Of a stretch of 64,000 bases of DNA, positions 27,083 through 35,578 are shown piece by piece. The notes below the pieces were generated by a model. The model did no database searches. It saw nothing but the letters and a program-made list of their open reading frames with translations, and had not been told where the DNA came from. The first letter of the stretch is position 1. Each line of letters starts with the position of its first letter. The stretch is from contig JAILQX010000018.1 in assembly GCA_024698705.1 (NCBI GenBank), positions 161,507 through 225,506 on the forward strand, read 5' to 3'. The translations under genes and the position numbers were made by a program. This stretch comes from Lachnospiraceae bacterium. Lineage in GTDB: Bacteria; Bacillota; Clostridia; Lachnospirales; Lachnospiraceae.

Positions 27083-30000
27083 TCAGATCTTTTCTATACA
27101 GATCGTTACCTTTTCTCCGTTGACATTCCACTCCTTGCTGACTGCAAGTTCTTTGTCAAATACAAAACTGTTTGCAAGAACCTTTCCGCCTATCATATCG
27201 CTGTTCTTACGTACAACATCCGCAAGCATGTCATTGCCGAGGATGGCGACATTGATATGATCCATGACCTCGAAATCGGCTTCCTTACGCATTGTCTGGA
27301 TCTTGCTTATGATCTCGTTTGCATTTCCTTCCTCAATAAGTTCCGGAGTAAGCGTTGTATCAAGGACCACGGTAGTCTTATTGTCGGCCTCTGTCACGAA
27401 GCCTTCCTTCTGGTCCATGGTTATCAGAAGATCTTCTTCCGTAAGTACGATCTCATCTCCTCCGTCCGTGAACTTAAGTGCTCCGTTTGCCTTGAGTTCA
27501 TCCATTGCCGCATTACCGTCAAGCGATGCGAGTGTCTTCTGTATGAAACCGAGATGCTTTCCGTACTTGGGACCTACAGTCTTTAACTGAGGCTTGAACG
27601 TGTATGTCGTGAATTCCCTTACATCATCCGTAAATGTGACCTTCTTTACATTTAACTCGTCCTCTATGATCTCGATATAGAATTCGGAAAGGTCATTTTC
27701 CGTCTTAACGAACATATTGGCTATGGGCTGGCGGTTCTTGATGTTGGATGCATTTCTGCATGCACGGCCTTTTACTACGATGTCCACGACCGCATCCATG
27801 TCAGATTCAAGTTTCTTATCGATCATGCCTGAATCAACTGCGGGGAAATCACAGAGATGAACGCTGATCGGTGCCTTGCTGTCAACAGAGCATACAAGGT
27901 TGCGATAGATCTCATCTGCCATGAAAGGTATCATGGGTGCCGCTGCCTTCGATACGGTAACAAGTGCCGTATACAAAGTCATATAGGCATTGATCTTGTC
28001 CTGTTCCATGCCCTTTGCCCAGAATCTTTCACGTCCGCGTCTTACGTACCAGTTACTCATCTCATCAACGAAATCCTGAAGAGCACGGGCCGCTTCGGGT
28101 ATCTTGTAATTGCCGAGGCAATCATCAACCTCTCCGACCATTGTGTTCAGTTTGGACAGGAGCCATTTGTCCATTACTGTAAGTTTATCATATTCGAGCG
28201 TATAACGTGTAGCATCAAAATCATCAATATTGGCATAGAGTACGAAGAATGCGTATGTATTCCACAATGTGCCCATGAATTTACGCTGTCCTTCCTGAAC
28301 GGCTCCGCCGTGGAATCTGTTGGGCAGCCAAGGTGCCGAATTGATATAGAAATACCAGCGGATCGCGTCAGCTCCGTAGGTTTCGAGTGCATCAAACGGA
28401 TCTACCGCATTGCCCTTGCTCTTGCTCATCTTCTGTCCGTTCTCATCCTGAACATGACCGAGAACGATTACATTTTCATAGCATGGCTTGTTAAATAAAA
28501 GTGTTGACTCCGCAAGCAGTGAGTAGAACCAGCCTCTCGTCTGGTCTACCGCTTCGGAAATAAACTGCGCGGGGAACTGCTTTTCAAATACGTCTTTATT
28601 CTCAAAAGGATAATGATGCTGTGCAAACGGCATTGCGCCCGAATCAAACCAGCAGTCTATAACCTCGGGTACTCTGTGCATCATCTTGCCGCATTTCGGG
28701 CAGGGGAAAGTGACCGCATCGATGTAGGGTCTGTGAAGCTCAACCTTTGCATCGTCCGGATTGCCGCTCAGTTCGGCAAGTTCCGCTCTTGAGCCGACGG
28801 AATGCTGATAACCGCATTCGCATTCCCAGATGTTAAGAGGAGTTCCCCAGTAACGGTTACGGCTTATAGCCCAGTCCTGAAGGTTTTCAAGCCAGTCACC
28901 GAAACGTCCTTTACCGATGGATTCGGGTATCCAGTTTATCTTGTTGTTGTTGGCGATCATTTCATTCTGAACTGCCGTCATCTTGATATACCATGACTCT
29001 CTCGCATAGTAGATGAGCGGTGTATCACATCTCCAGCAATGAGGATAGCTGTGCTCAAACTTGGGCGCATCAAACAGCAGGCCCGCATCCTCAAGCGCCT
29101 GTAATATAGGCATGTCGGCTTTCTTAACGAAGGTTCCGTCCCAGGCTGTTCCGCCCGTCATCTCCCCTTTACCGTCAACAAGCTGTACAAAAGGAAGGTC
29201 ATATTTGCGGCCGACATTGGCATCGTCTTCACCGAAAGCGGGAGCGATATGAACAACTCCTGTACCGTCGGTAAGTGTTACGTATTCATCACAGGTTACG
29301 AAGAATGCCTTTTTATTCTGCTTTTCCGCATAAGGAGTTGCATAAGGGAAAAGCGGAACGTATTCCTTATATTCGAGATCTTTGCCCTTGAAGCTTTCAA
29401 GGACCTCGGTATCGTCACCGAGTACCGTTTCAACAAGTGCCTGTGCCATATAATATACAAGGCCGTCCTTGTTGTTCTTTACCTTTACATATTCATAATC
29501 GGGATGCATACAGAGTGCCACGTTTGAGGGAAGTGTCCACGGCGTTGTGGTCCATGCGAGTATATAGGCATCCTCATCGACACACTTGAAACGAACGATA
29601 GCGGAACGTTCCTTTACATCCTTGTAGCCTTGTGCGACCTCCTGGCTTGAGAGCGGGGTTCCGCATCTCGGGCAGTAAGGCACGATCTTAAAGCCCTTGT
29701 AAAGAAGATTCTTATTCCAGATCTCCTTAAGAGCCCACCATTCCGATTCGATGAAATTGTCATCATATGTTACATAAGGGTTATCCATATCGGCCCAGAA
29801 GCCTACTGTACCTGAGAAGTCTTCCCACATGCCCTTGTATTTCCATACGGATTCCTTACATTTGTCTATAAACGGCTCCAGGCCGTACTCTTCTATCTGT
29901 TCTTTGCCGTCAAGACCGAGAAGCTTTTCAACCTCTATCTCAACCGGAAGTCCGTGAGTATCCCAGCCTGCTTTTCTGGGAACCATATATCCCTTCATTG

Positions 30001-30217
30001 TCCTGTATCTGGGTATCATATCCTTGATAACACGTGTAAGGACATGACCGATATGAGGCTTGCCGTTGGCAGTCGGAGGTCCGTCATAGAAAGTATAGGT
30101 AGGACCGTCCTTTCTCTGCTCCATGCTCTTTTTAAAGATGTCATTTTCCTTCCAGAATGCAAGAGTTTCTTTTTCTCTGTCGACAAAATTAAGATTCGTA
30201 TCAACTTTGTTGTACAT
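27083..30217 (-). CDS. ileS: Isoleucyl-tRNA synthetase (long, eukaryote/archaeal-like type 2)
   Basis: Class Ia synthetase charging tRNA-Ile. 1044 residues. HIGH motif in ANGKPHIGH (about residue 50), editing domain with GTGVVHIAPAFGEDD near 335, KMSKS motif near 603, anticodon-binding helices after that. The length and a CECGYQHSV/PCPKCGKMMHR insertion near 455-525, with no C-terminal cysteine cluster, fit type 2 enzymes, which in known cases are insensitive to mupirocin. The start at 30217 lies after AGGAGG and just downstream of a T-box leader with terminator. Confidence 0.95.
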   Translation of the reverse strand: MYNKVDTNLNFVDREKETLAFWKENDIFKKSMEQRKDGPTYTFYDGPPTANGKPHIGHVLTRVIKDMIPRYRTMKGYMVPRKAGWDTHGLPVEIEVEKLLGLDGKEQIEEYGLEPFIDKCKESVWKYKGMWEDFSGTVGFWADMDNPYVTYDDNFIESEWWALKEIWNKNLLYKGFKIVPYCPRCGTPLSSQEVAQGYKDVKERSAIVRFKCVDEDAYILAWTTTPWTLPSNVALCMHPDYEYVKVKNNKDGLVYYMAQALVETVLGDDTEVLESFKGKDLEYKEYVPLFPYATPYAEKQNKKAFFVTCDEYVTLTDGTGVVHIAPAFGEDDANVGRKYDLPFVQLVDGKGEMTGGTAWDGTFVKKADMPILQALEDAGLLFDAPKFEHSYPHCWRCDTPLIYYARESWYIKMTAVQNEMIANNNKINWIPESIGKGRFGDWLENLQDWAISRNRYWGTPLNIWECECGYQHSVGSRAELAELSGNPDDAKVELHRPYIDAVTFPCPKCGKMMHRVPEVIDCWFDSGAMPFAQHHYPFENKDVFEKQFPAQFISEAVDQTRGWFYSLLAESTLLFNKPCYENVIVLGHVQDENGQKMSKSKGNAVDPFDALETYGADAIRWYFYINSAPWLPNRFHGGAVQEGQRKFMGTLWNTYAFFVLYANIDDFDATRYTLEYDKLTVMDKWLLSKLNTMVGEVDDCLGNYKIPEAARALQDFVDEMSNWYVRRGRERFWAKGMEQDKINAYMTLYTALVTVSKAAAPMIPFMADEIYRNLVCSVDSKAPISVHLCDFPAVDSGMIDKKLESDMDAVVDIVVKGRACRNASNIKNRQPIANMFVKTENDLSEFYIEIIEDELNVKKVTFTDDVREFTTYTFKPQLKTVGPKYGKHLGFIQKTLASLDGNAAMDELKANGALKFTDGGDEIVLTEEDLLITMDQKEGFVTEADNKTTVVLDTTLTPELIEEGNANEIISKIQTMRKEADFEVMDHINVAILGNDMLADVVRKNSDMIGGKVLANSFVFDKELAVSKEWNVNGEKVTICIEKI

Positions 30218-30230
30218 AAATACCTCCTGA

Positions 30231-30265
30231 AAAAACAAAGGTCTTATCCGCATAAGGATAAGACC
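30231..30265 (-). terminator. T-box-controlled terminator before ileS
   Basis: Perfect 10-bp stem GGTCTTATCC/GGATAAGACC (30240-30249 with 30256-30265) followed by TTTGTTTTTT on the minus strand. Confidence 0.9.
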
Positions 30266-30478
30266 CAACAATTTCTTATTACCACCTTAGTGCGACGTAC
30301 TAACCGCTTTCGCGATGCCATACGTGTGCTCATAACGGGAGCATACCGGCGCGGCTTACTGCTGTTTCAGCCTTGCAGCTCGGAAGTGATATTCGATCAT
30401 CCGCTACTCTTATGTACCTCACACCATCGTACACTCGCTGAAATTTCGCCTTGATGACCTACTGTCTTCGTCATAGCT
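30231..30478 (-). promoter_or_regulatory. T-box leader riboswitch of ileS (Ile specifier ATC)
   Basis: About 248 nt of leader RNA. On the minus strand: GACGAAGACAGTA near the 5' end, an AG-box-like GGTGTGAGG stretch, a specifier loop with ATC then A (ATC at 30388-30390, an isoleucine codon), stem I closure, and T-box core AAGGTGGTAATAAG (about 30275-30288). The AATAAGA part can pair with TCTTAT in the 5' arm of the terminator, forming the antiterminator. Uncharged tRNA-Ile would bind and allow read-through. The T-box lacks the usual ACCGCG after TGG, the main reason for less than full confidence. Confidence 0.85.
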
Positions 30479-30496
30479 TTTGATTCAATTATCGTA

Positions 30497-30526
30497 ATTA
30501 TATGCTTTCCGGACCGCAAATGTCAA
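30497..30526 (-). promoter_or_regulatory. Sigma-A promoter of the ileS T-box transcript
   Basis: Perfect TTGACA (30521-30526) and TATAAT (30497-30502) on the minus strand, 18-base spacer, placing the transcript start near 30490. Confidence 0.85.
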
Positions 30527-30567
30527 GGCGTTACGCCGACCGGCCATGTTAGCAGTGTTTTTTGTCT

Positions 30568-31512
30568 TTACAATACTCTGTCATCACAGTTAAAATCCGG
30601 AATGAAGCTTTCATCGGCCGTTTCTCCCGTTTGCATGAAGCCCTTCGTGATAAATTCCGAAGCATAATCCAGAAGGCTTTGATATTCCGTATCGGTAACG
30701 GTTCGACCGAGATTCCCATATTTTCCGCCTATCTCAGGCATCGGCGTGTATTGATTCATCAAACTGATATAGATCTCGTCGCCGTATCTGTCATACAGAT
30801 ATTTAGCTATCATCTTGGCATCCAGAACATGCCCGGGTAAAAGCAGATGTCTCACGATGATCCCCTGCTTCATGATACCGTTTTCATCAAATATATTCTT
30901 AACTTTTCCGTCTTTCGATCTGCTTCTTAACTGCCTTACCATCTCATCTACGGCTTTGCAGGCTGTTTCAAAATAATCGGCTGCCGATGAATATTCCCCG
31001 GCAAGGCGATCGTTTATATACTTGATATCCGGAAGATATATATCTATAAGTCCGTCAAGAGACTTAAGTGCTTCCACAGAAACATACGAACCCGTGTTGA
31101 GCAGAAAAGGGATCCTAAGGCCTCTCCGTTTTGCTTCTTCAACAGTTGCCGCTACTGTCGGTATAAAATGATCCGCGGTCACCAGATTGATATTGTTGGC
31201 ACCCTTCGCCTCCAGTTCAAAGTAAATGTCAACAAGACGTTCCTCACTTATCTCTTTTCCGACATTACCAAGGGCTATCTTCCTGTTCTGACAGAATACG
31301 CAGCCAAGCGAGCACCCCGAAAAGAACACCGTTCCCGATCCGTTTTCACCGGAAATGCAGGGTTCTTCCCACATATGAAGCGCCGCCCTCGCTATCATTG
31401 GCCGGTCCGTCATTTTGCAATATCCTTTTTGTCCCGCTGCTCTGTCCACCCTGCATTGTCTCGGACAGAGACGGCATTCTTTGTAAGCGTTTTCCGTCAT
31501 AGTTTCATCCAT
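30568..31512 (-). CDS. Radical SAM protein, PflX-like (COG1313)
   Basis: 314 residues. N-terminal CRLCPRQCRVDR...GYC motif (residues 14-32) typical of the PflX branch, then the radical SAM cluster motif CSLGCVFCQN (CxxxCxxC, near residue 67) and a TIM-barrel body with LLNTGSYVS and YLPDIKY. It resembles activases of glycyl-radical enzymes, but PflX proteins have no proven target and no glycyl-radical enzyme is nearby. Start at 31512 follows AGGATACATGG; an ATG four codons later is possible. Monocistronic. Confidence 0.85.
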   Translation of the reverse strand: MDETMTENAYKECRLCPRQCRVDRAAGQKGYCKMTDRPMIARAALHMWEEPCISGENGSGTVFFSGCSLGCVFCQNRKIALGNVGKEISEERLVDIYFELEAKGANNINLVTADHFIPTVAATVEEAKRRGLRIPFLLNTGSYVSVEALKSLDGLIDIYLPDIKYINDRLAGEYSSAADYFETACKAVDEMVRQLRSRSKDGKVKNIFDENGIMKQGIIVRHLLLPGHVLDAKMIAKYLYDRYGDEIYISLMNQYTPMPEIGGKYGNLGRTVTDTEYQSLLDYASEFITKGFMQTGETADESFIPDFNCDDRVL

Positions 31513-31531
31513 CCATGTATCCTATTCTTAA

Positions 31532-31561
31532 ATTATACTCTTATTTCCTCGCCCGCAACAA
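31532..31561 (-). promoter_or_regulatory. Candidate sigma-A promoter of the radical SAM gene
   Basis: TATAAT (31532-31537) with TTGTTG 18 bases upstream (31556-31561) on the minus strand; the -35 is weak. Confidence 0.45.
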
Positions 31562-31677
31562 AATAAAACCTTCAAATTTTATACTTTTTTTATATGCTTT
31601 TATGTTTTTTTATGTCATAATAATGATGTCTTTTAAAGATAAATCGTTTCAACATTTATGGATTGGAGAGAATGAAT

Positions 31678-32535
31678 ATGAGTGATTTTGGAAATAACAA
31701 CGATCTGCCCGGATACGGATACGATGAGTTTTCAGGTAATTCCGGCAATTTTTCACAGACTCAGACTGAAAATTACGGCTACGATGTTTTTAACACGGCA
31801 GCCAAGAATTACAGCAGCTATGACGGTGCTGCAACTGCGGGAGCACGTGATTATTCACAGGCAACAGGTTTTGAGAACATAAAGAACATAGCAACAGAGA
31901 AGGTTGTTGCCAAATCCTTCATCTTCATGTTTGTTGCTTTGCTCATCACGGCATTCGCATCACTTACGACCAGCCCTTATACGGCAGCACGTATGCTTTC
32001 CGGCGGTGGTTTCTTCATACTTCTCATCGCAGAGATCGCGATCGTACTTATAAGCAACGCGGCACTTAAGAAGAACAACGTTATACTCGCCGGTGTGCTT
32101 TACACGATCTACTCTTTCATAACCGGTATGACATTGTCTGTCATCTATGTGATATATGCAGGTTCAAGCATAGCATCCGTATTCTTTATCACGGCTGCGA
32201 TGTTCGGAAGTCTCGCGGTATTCGGTCTTGTTACCAAGAAGGATCTTACCAGCGTAGGTTCCATCTGCATGATGGGTCTGTGGGGCATCATCCTTGCAAG
32301 CGTGATCAACCTGTTCTTCTTAAAGAGCAACACCTTTGATCTGATCGTTTCAGTGATCGGTGTACTCGTTTTCGTCGGACTTACAGCTTACGATACACAG
32401 AAGATCAAACAGATGTGTGCATACTCAACGGTTGAGAATGAGAACTCACTTGCACTCTTCGGTGCATTCCAGTTATACCTTGACTTCATCAACCTGTTCT
32501 TAAAACTGTTAAGGATCCTTGGCAGGAGAAAATAA
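31678..32535 (+). CDS. Bax inhibitor-1/YccA family membrane protein
   Basis: 285 residues. A polar Gly/Tyr/Asn-rich N-terminal tail of about 70 residues precedes seven predicted transmembrane helices, ending with GLTAYDTQKIKQM and FQLYLDFINLFLKLLRILG, both hallmarks of the BI-1/YccA (TMBIM) family, whose bacterial members include pH-sensitive calcium-leak channels. The ATG at 31678 is chosen because GGAGAG lies seven bases upstream; two earlier in-frame starts are less well placed. Followed after seven bases by the LD-carboxypeptidase gene, likely co-transcribed. Confidence 0.88.
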   Translation: MSDFGNNNDLPGYGYDEFSGNSGNFSQTQTENYGYDVFNTAAKNYSSYDGAATAGARDYSQATGFENIKNIATEKVVAKSFIFMFVALLITAFASLTTSPYTAARMLSGGGFFILLIAEIAIVLISNAALKKNNVILAGVLYTIYSFITGMTLSVIYVIYAGSSIASVFFITAAMFGSLAVFGLVTKKDLTSVGSICMMGLWGIILASVINLFFLKSNTFDLIVSVIGVLVFVGLTAYDTQKIKQMCAYSTVENENSLALFGAFQLYLDFINLFLKLLRILGRRK

Positions 32536-32542
32536 TACTAAT

Positions 32543-33574
32543 ATGAGATATTCTAAATTTGTAAAGCCCGGAGATACTCTGGGCTTTATTGCACCCTCAA
32601 TGGGCTGCAATGTCGAACCTTATAACAGCGCCTTAAAAAATGCCCTTAAAAGATTCACGGAAAGGGGCTATAAGCTTGATCTCGGCGAAAACTGCTTCGA
32701 AGGCAGCGGTATCGGCATCAGCAATACTCCCGAAAAATGTGCCGAAGAAGTTATGGATCATTTTACGGGCGATACCGACGATATGATATTTTCCTGCGGT
32801 GGCGGGGAGCTCATGTGCGAGACCATAAGCCACGTGGATTTCGATAAGCTTGCCGCTTCCGAGCCCAAGTGGTTCACAGGATATTCGGATAATACCAATC
32901 TGATATTTCTGCTTGCAACACTTTGCGACACGGCCGCATTATACGGTCCCTGTGCACCTGCCTACGGCATGGAGCCCTGGCATAAATGCCTTCACGATGC
33001 AATGGATGTTCTCGAGGGGAAACGCCTGTCTTTTGACAGTTATGACAAATGGCAACTGATCGGATTAAAAGATGAGGAGCATCCGCTCCTGCCCTATAAT
33101 TGCACGGAACCCAATGAACCGAAAGCATGGAACGGTGATTTTATAAATAGCCTTCAGATGAGCGGAAGGCTTATCGGCGGCTGTATGGATTGTCTGGTAA
33201 ATCTTACAGGTACGCGCTTCGACAAAGTATCGGATTTCCTTGAGCGTTATAAGGATGATGGTTTTATATGGTTTCTGGAAAGCTGTGATCTGAATGTGTT
33301 TTCCATGAGACGTGCGATGTGGCAGATGTATGAAGCCGGGTGGTTTAAGTATTGCAAAGGCTTCCTTTTCGGCAGGCCGATGCATTTTGATGAACCGATG
33401 TTCGGTCTTGACAGATTCGGTGCATTGCTTGATATTGCCGCCAAACTGTCCGTTCCCGCAATCATGGATGCAGACCTCGGACATATGCCTCCCGCAATGC
33501 CGATAATATGCGGAAGCATAGGACATATAGGATTCGCAGATAGCAGATTGAGACTTGATATGGAGCTCAGATGA
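32543..33574 (+). CDS. LD-carboxypeptidase family protein (peptidase S66)
   Basis: 343 residues of the S66 serine peptidase family (LdcA/MccF), which trims murein tetrapeptides or hydrolyses peptide-nucleotides. N-terminal KPGDTLGFIAPS, nucleophile serine in GYSDNTN (near residue 112), glutamate in FLESCDLN (near 242) and histidine in DLGHMPPAMPI (near 313) complete the expected triad. No signal peptide, so it acts in the cytosol, as LdcA does in recycling. Seven bases after the BI-1 gene; its 3' end overlaps the convergent C39-like gene by eight bases. Confidence 0.88.
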   Translation: MRYSKFVKPGDTLGFIAPSMGCNVEPYNSALKNALKRFTERGYKLDLGENCFEGSGIGISNTPEKCAEEVMDHFTGDTDDMIFSCGGGELMCETISHVDFDKLAASEPKWFTGYSDNTNLIFLLATLCDTAALYGPCAPAYGMEPWHKCLHDAMDVLEGKRLSFDSYDKWQLIGLKDEEHPLLPYNCTEPNEPKAWNGDFINSLQMSGRLIGGCMDCLVNLTGTRFDKVSDFLERYKDDGFIWFLESCDLNVFSMRRAMWQMYEAGWFKYCKGFLFGRPMHFDEPMFGLDRFGALLDIAAKLSVPAIMDADLGHMPPAMPIICGSIGHIGFADSRLRLDMELR

Positions 33575-34259
33575 TCTCCATTATGCATATTACCTTTGTT
33601 TTGAGACCGGAGCCCTCTATGGCCTCCTTAAGCGTCGGATATCCCGGTTTATTGTGCCACGTATTGTGCGGCACAAAACCCGCTGTCTCATCTTTGGTAT
33701 AAGTTATCGTATGTATCATGTCAAACAGATCGTCGCGGTTGTTATATAACATAACGATCGCGACTTTTGTTTCGGGGTCCGTGCGATCGGCGTCATGGGA
33801 CCATTTCGTCTTAATACCCCTTTTTTTAAGATAAGATCTAAGTTCGAGTGGTGAAGTTCCTATACGTCCGTGAAGAGCCGCACCATGCTTTTCAAATCTT
33901 TCTATCAGCTCGCTTATAAGCTCGGGGCCCTTTCCGAGTCCCAGCGCAAGAAGCGCATTATAAACAGCCATGATCTCACATCCGGCTTCAGCCATGGTCG
34001 TCTTACCAAGCAATACCCTGTCCCAGGAATGCTGGTTTTCTATAAATCCGTCCTTCATCGGAGAATCCGCTCCCGTGAGCACGGCCAGATTATTTTCCCT
34101 GTGCTCCCTTCTCCTCTTTTTGCCGATGAACATCAGCTTATCCATCAGCCAGTATACCGCTATAATGACTTTTACCGAAACGTGCGTCGGTATCCATCCG
34201 GCCAGTCTGTGTATGAGATTGTCTTTATTTTCCGATCTGTTACCGTTATTTTCTGCCAT
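33567..34259 (-). CDS. Peptidase C39-like domain protein
   Basis: 230 residues. One hydrophobic segment at about residues 28-45, then a papain-fold/C39-like domain: Cys94 in AEAGCEIMAVYNAL, His183 in MIHTITY, and Asn199 in FVPHNTW occupy the places of a Cys-His-Asn triad. The position of the hydrophobic segment suggests an anchored or exported protein. C39-like proteins outside ABC transporters are often cysteine proteases or scaffolds of unknown target. Overlaps the convergent LD-carboxypeptidase gene by eight bases. Assignment is from motif pattern only. Confidence 0.65.
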   Translation of the reverse strand: MAENNGNRSENKDNLIHRLAGWIPTHVSVKVIIAVYWLMDKLMFIGKKRRREHRENNLAVLTGADSPMKDGFIENQHSWDRVLLGKTTMAEAGCEIMAVYNALLALGLGKGPELISELIERFEKHGAALHGRIGTSPLELRSYLKKRGIKTKWSHDADRTDPETKVAIVMLYNNRDDLFDMIHTITYTKDETAGFVPHNTWHNKPGYPTLKEAIEGSGLKTKVICIMEII

Positions 34260-34295
34260 ATCCGTTATATGTCATCTTTATACAAAGTATGTATT

Positions 34296-34976
34296 TTACA
34301 GTTCTTCCAGGTAATCTACACCTTCGATGCCACCGATTATCCCAAGCACTTCCTGGTGGTCTCTCTTTGAATGTGCATCGATATTGAGTATGACACAGGT
34401 ACTGCCGTCTTTTGCAAACATATTATTGTTCATCTGGATATTGAGAACTTCAAGATTATGCGCGCGTACCTCGGCAAGAAATTCCGAAAAATTCTTTCCC
34501 GCTCCGTACTCAAGATATACATCTATGATAGGACTCTTTTTCCTGAAGGATATCTCCATTCGATTCATCAATGCCATGACTACAAAGATGGTGATGCCTC
34601 CGAGTATCGCTCCCTCATAGAAGCCTATTCCTATGGCAAGTCCGCAGCATGCGGAAGCCCAGAGACCCGCAGCTGTCGTGATCCCTTTGATCTGCTGCCT
34701 TCCCGTTATGATGATGGTACCTGCGCCAAGGAAACCTATACCGCTTATTACCTGTGCACCCATACGGACTATATCGCCCCCGTTATAGGTCTTGAATATG
34801 TACTGGTTTGTCATCATCACAAGTGCCGATCCGAGGCAGACGAGCATATAAGTCCTGAACCCTGCCGGCCTGTTCTTCATGCCTCTCTCATAGCCGAGTA
34901 TTCCTCCCAGCAAAAGCGACAATAGTATTCTGACAAATATTGACACTAAATTTATATCTCTGATCCCTTCAAGCAT
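34296..34976 (-). CDS. MgtC/SapB family membrane protein
   Basis: 226 residues. Four to five N-terminal transmembrane helices with LLLGGILGYERGMKNRPAG (near residue 18-36), the family signature, and GAGTIIITGRQQIKGITTAAG, then a C-terminal ACT-like soluble domain of about 80 residues. MgtC proteins act in magnesium-limited growth and modulate the ATP synthase in known cases. The ATG at 34976 is preferred as GGAGGCG is eight bases upstream. Directly downstream of pth, so mfd-pth-mgtC-like looks like one transcript. Confidence 0.9.
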   Translation of the reverse strand: MLEGIRDINLVSIFVRILLSLLLGGILGYERGMKNRPAGFRTYMLVCLGSALVMMTNQYIFKTYNGGDIVRMGAQVISGIGFLGAGTIIITGRQQIKGITTAAGLWASACCGLAIGIGFYEGAILGGITIFVVMALMNRMEISFRKKSPIIDVYLEYGAGKNFSEFLAEVRAHNLEVLNIQMNNNMFAKDGSTCVILNIDAHSKRDHQEVLGIIGGIEGVDYLEEL

Positions 34977-34991
34977 ATATTTCGCCTCCAA

Positions 34992-35555
34992 TCATCCGTT
35001 GTAATCGTTCATCGCTTCATCCACTTCACCTGCCACGAGATGAGTCATGGCATCCGCAACCTTGTCCGCAGCCGCTTCCACTGCCTTTCTGTCGTCTGCT
35101 GTGAGCTGACCGAGTACATAATCCGCCAGATCGAATCTCGGCGGCTTTTCACCAATACCTATCTTTGCCCTGACAAATGTATCCGATCCGAGATGGGCTA
35201 TGATACTCTTGATCCCATTATGTCCGCCGGCACTTCCCTGTTTTCTGATCCTTACTTTTCCGACATCCATTGAGGTGTCATCGTAAATGATACATATCTC
35301 CGTTTTCGGGTCAACCTTAAAATAATCAGCCGCAGCCCTTACCGCTTCGCCGCTTAAGTTCATATATGTCTGCGGCTTTACGAGGACCACTTTCTGTCCC
35401 GCTATCTGGCCTTTGCCGATAAGGGACTTGAATTTGTTTTCCATGATGTCTATCCCGTATTTCTCCGCTATCCTGTCTATGGCAATGAATCCGACATTAT
35501 GTCTTGTATTTTCGTATTTTCTTTCGGGATTTCCAAGTCCGACTATTATGTACAT
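34992..35555 (-). CDS. pth: Peptidyl-tRNA hydrolase
   Basis: Recycles peptidyl-tRNA released from stalled ribosomes. 187 residues. Family motifs GLGNPERKYENTRHNVG at the start (with the catalytic histidine), KPQTYMNLSGEAV near residue 65 and GSAGGHNGIKSI near 110. The ATG at 35555 gives the standard N-terminus. It follows mfd by 23 bases. The pth-mfd pairing near spoVG and prs is the order known in Bacillus. Confidence 0.96.
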   Translation of the reverse strand: MYIIVGLGNPERKYENTRHNVGFIAIDRIAEKYGIDIMENKFKSLIGKGQIAGQKVVLVKPQTYMNLSGEAVRAAADYFKVDPKTEICIIYDDTSMDVGKVRIRKQGSAGGHNGIKSIIAHLGSDTFVRAKIGIGEKPPRFDLADYVLGQLTADDRKAVEAAADKVADAMTHLVAGEVDEAMNDYNG

Positions 35556-35578
35556 ATTATTTCTTCTTTCCAAATATT

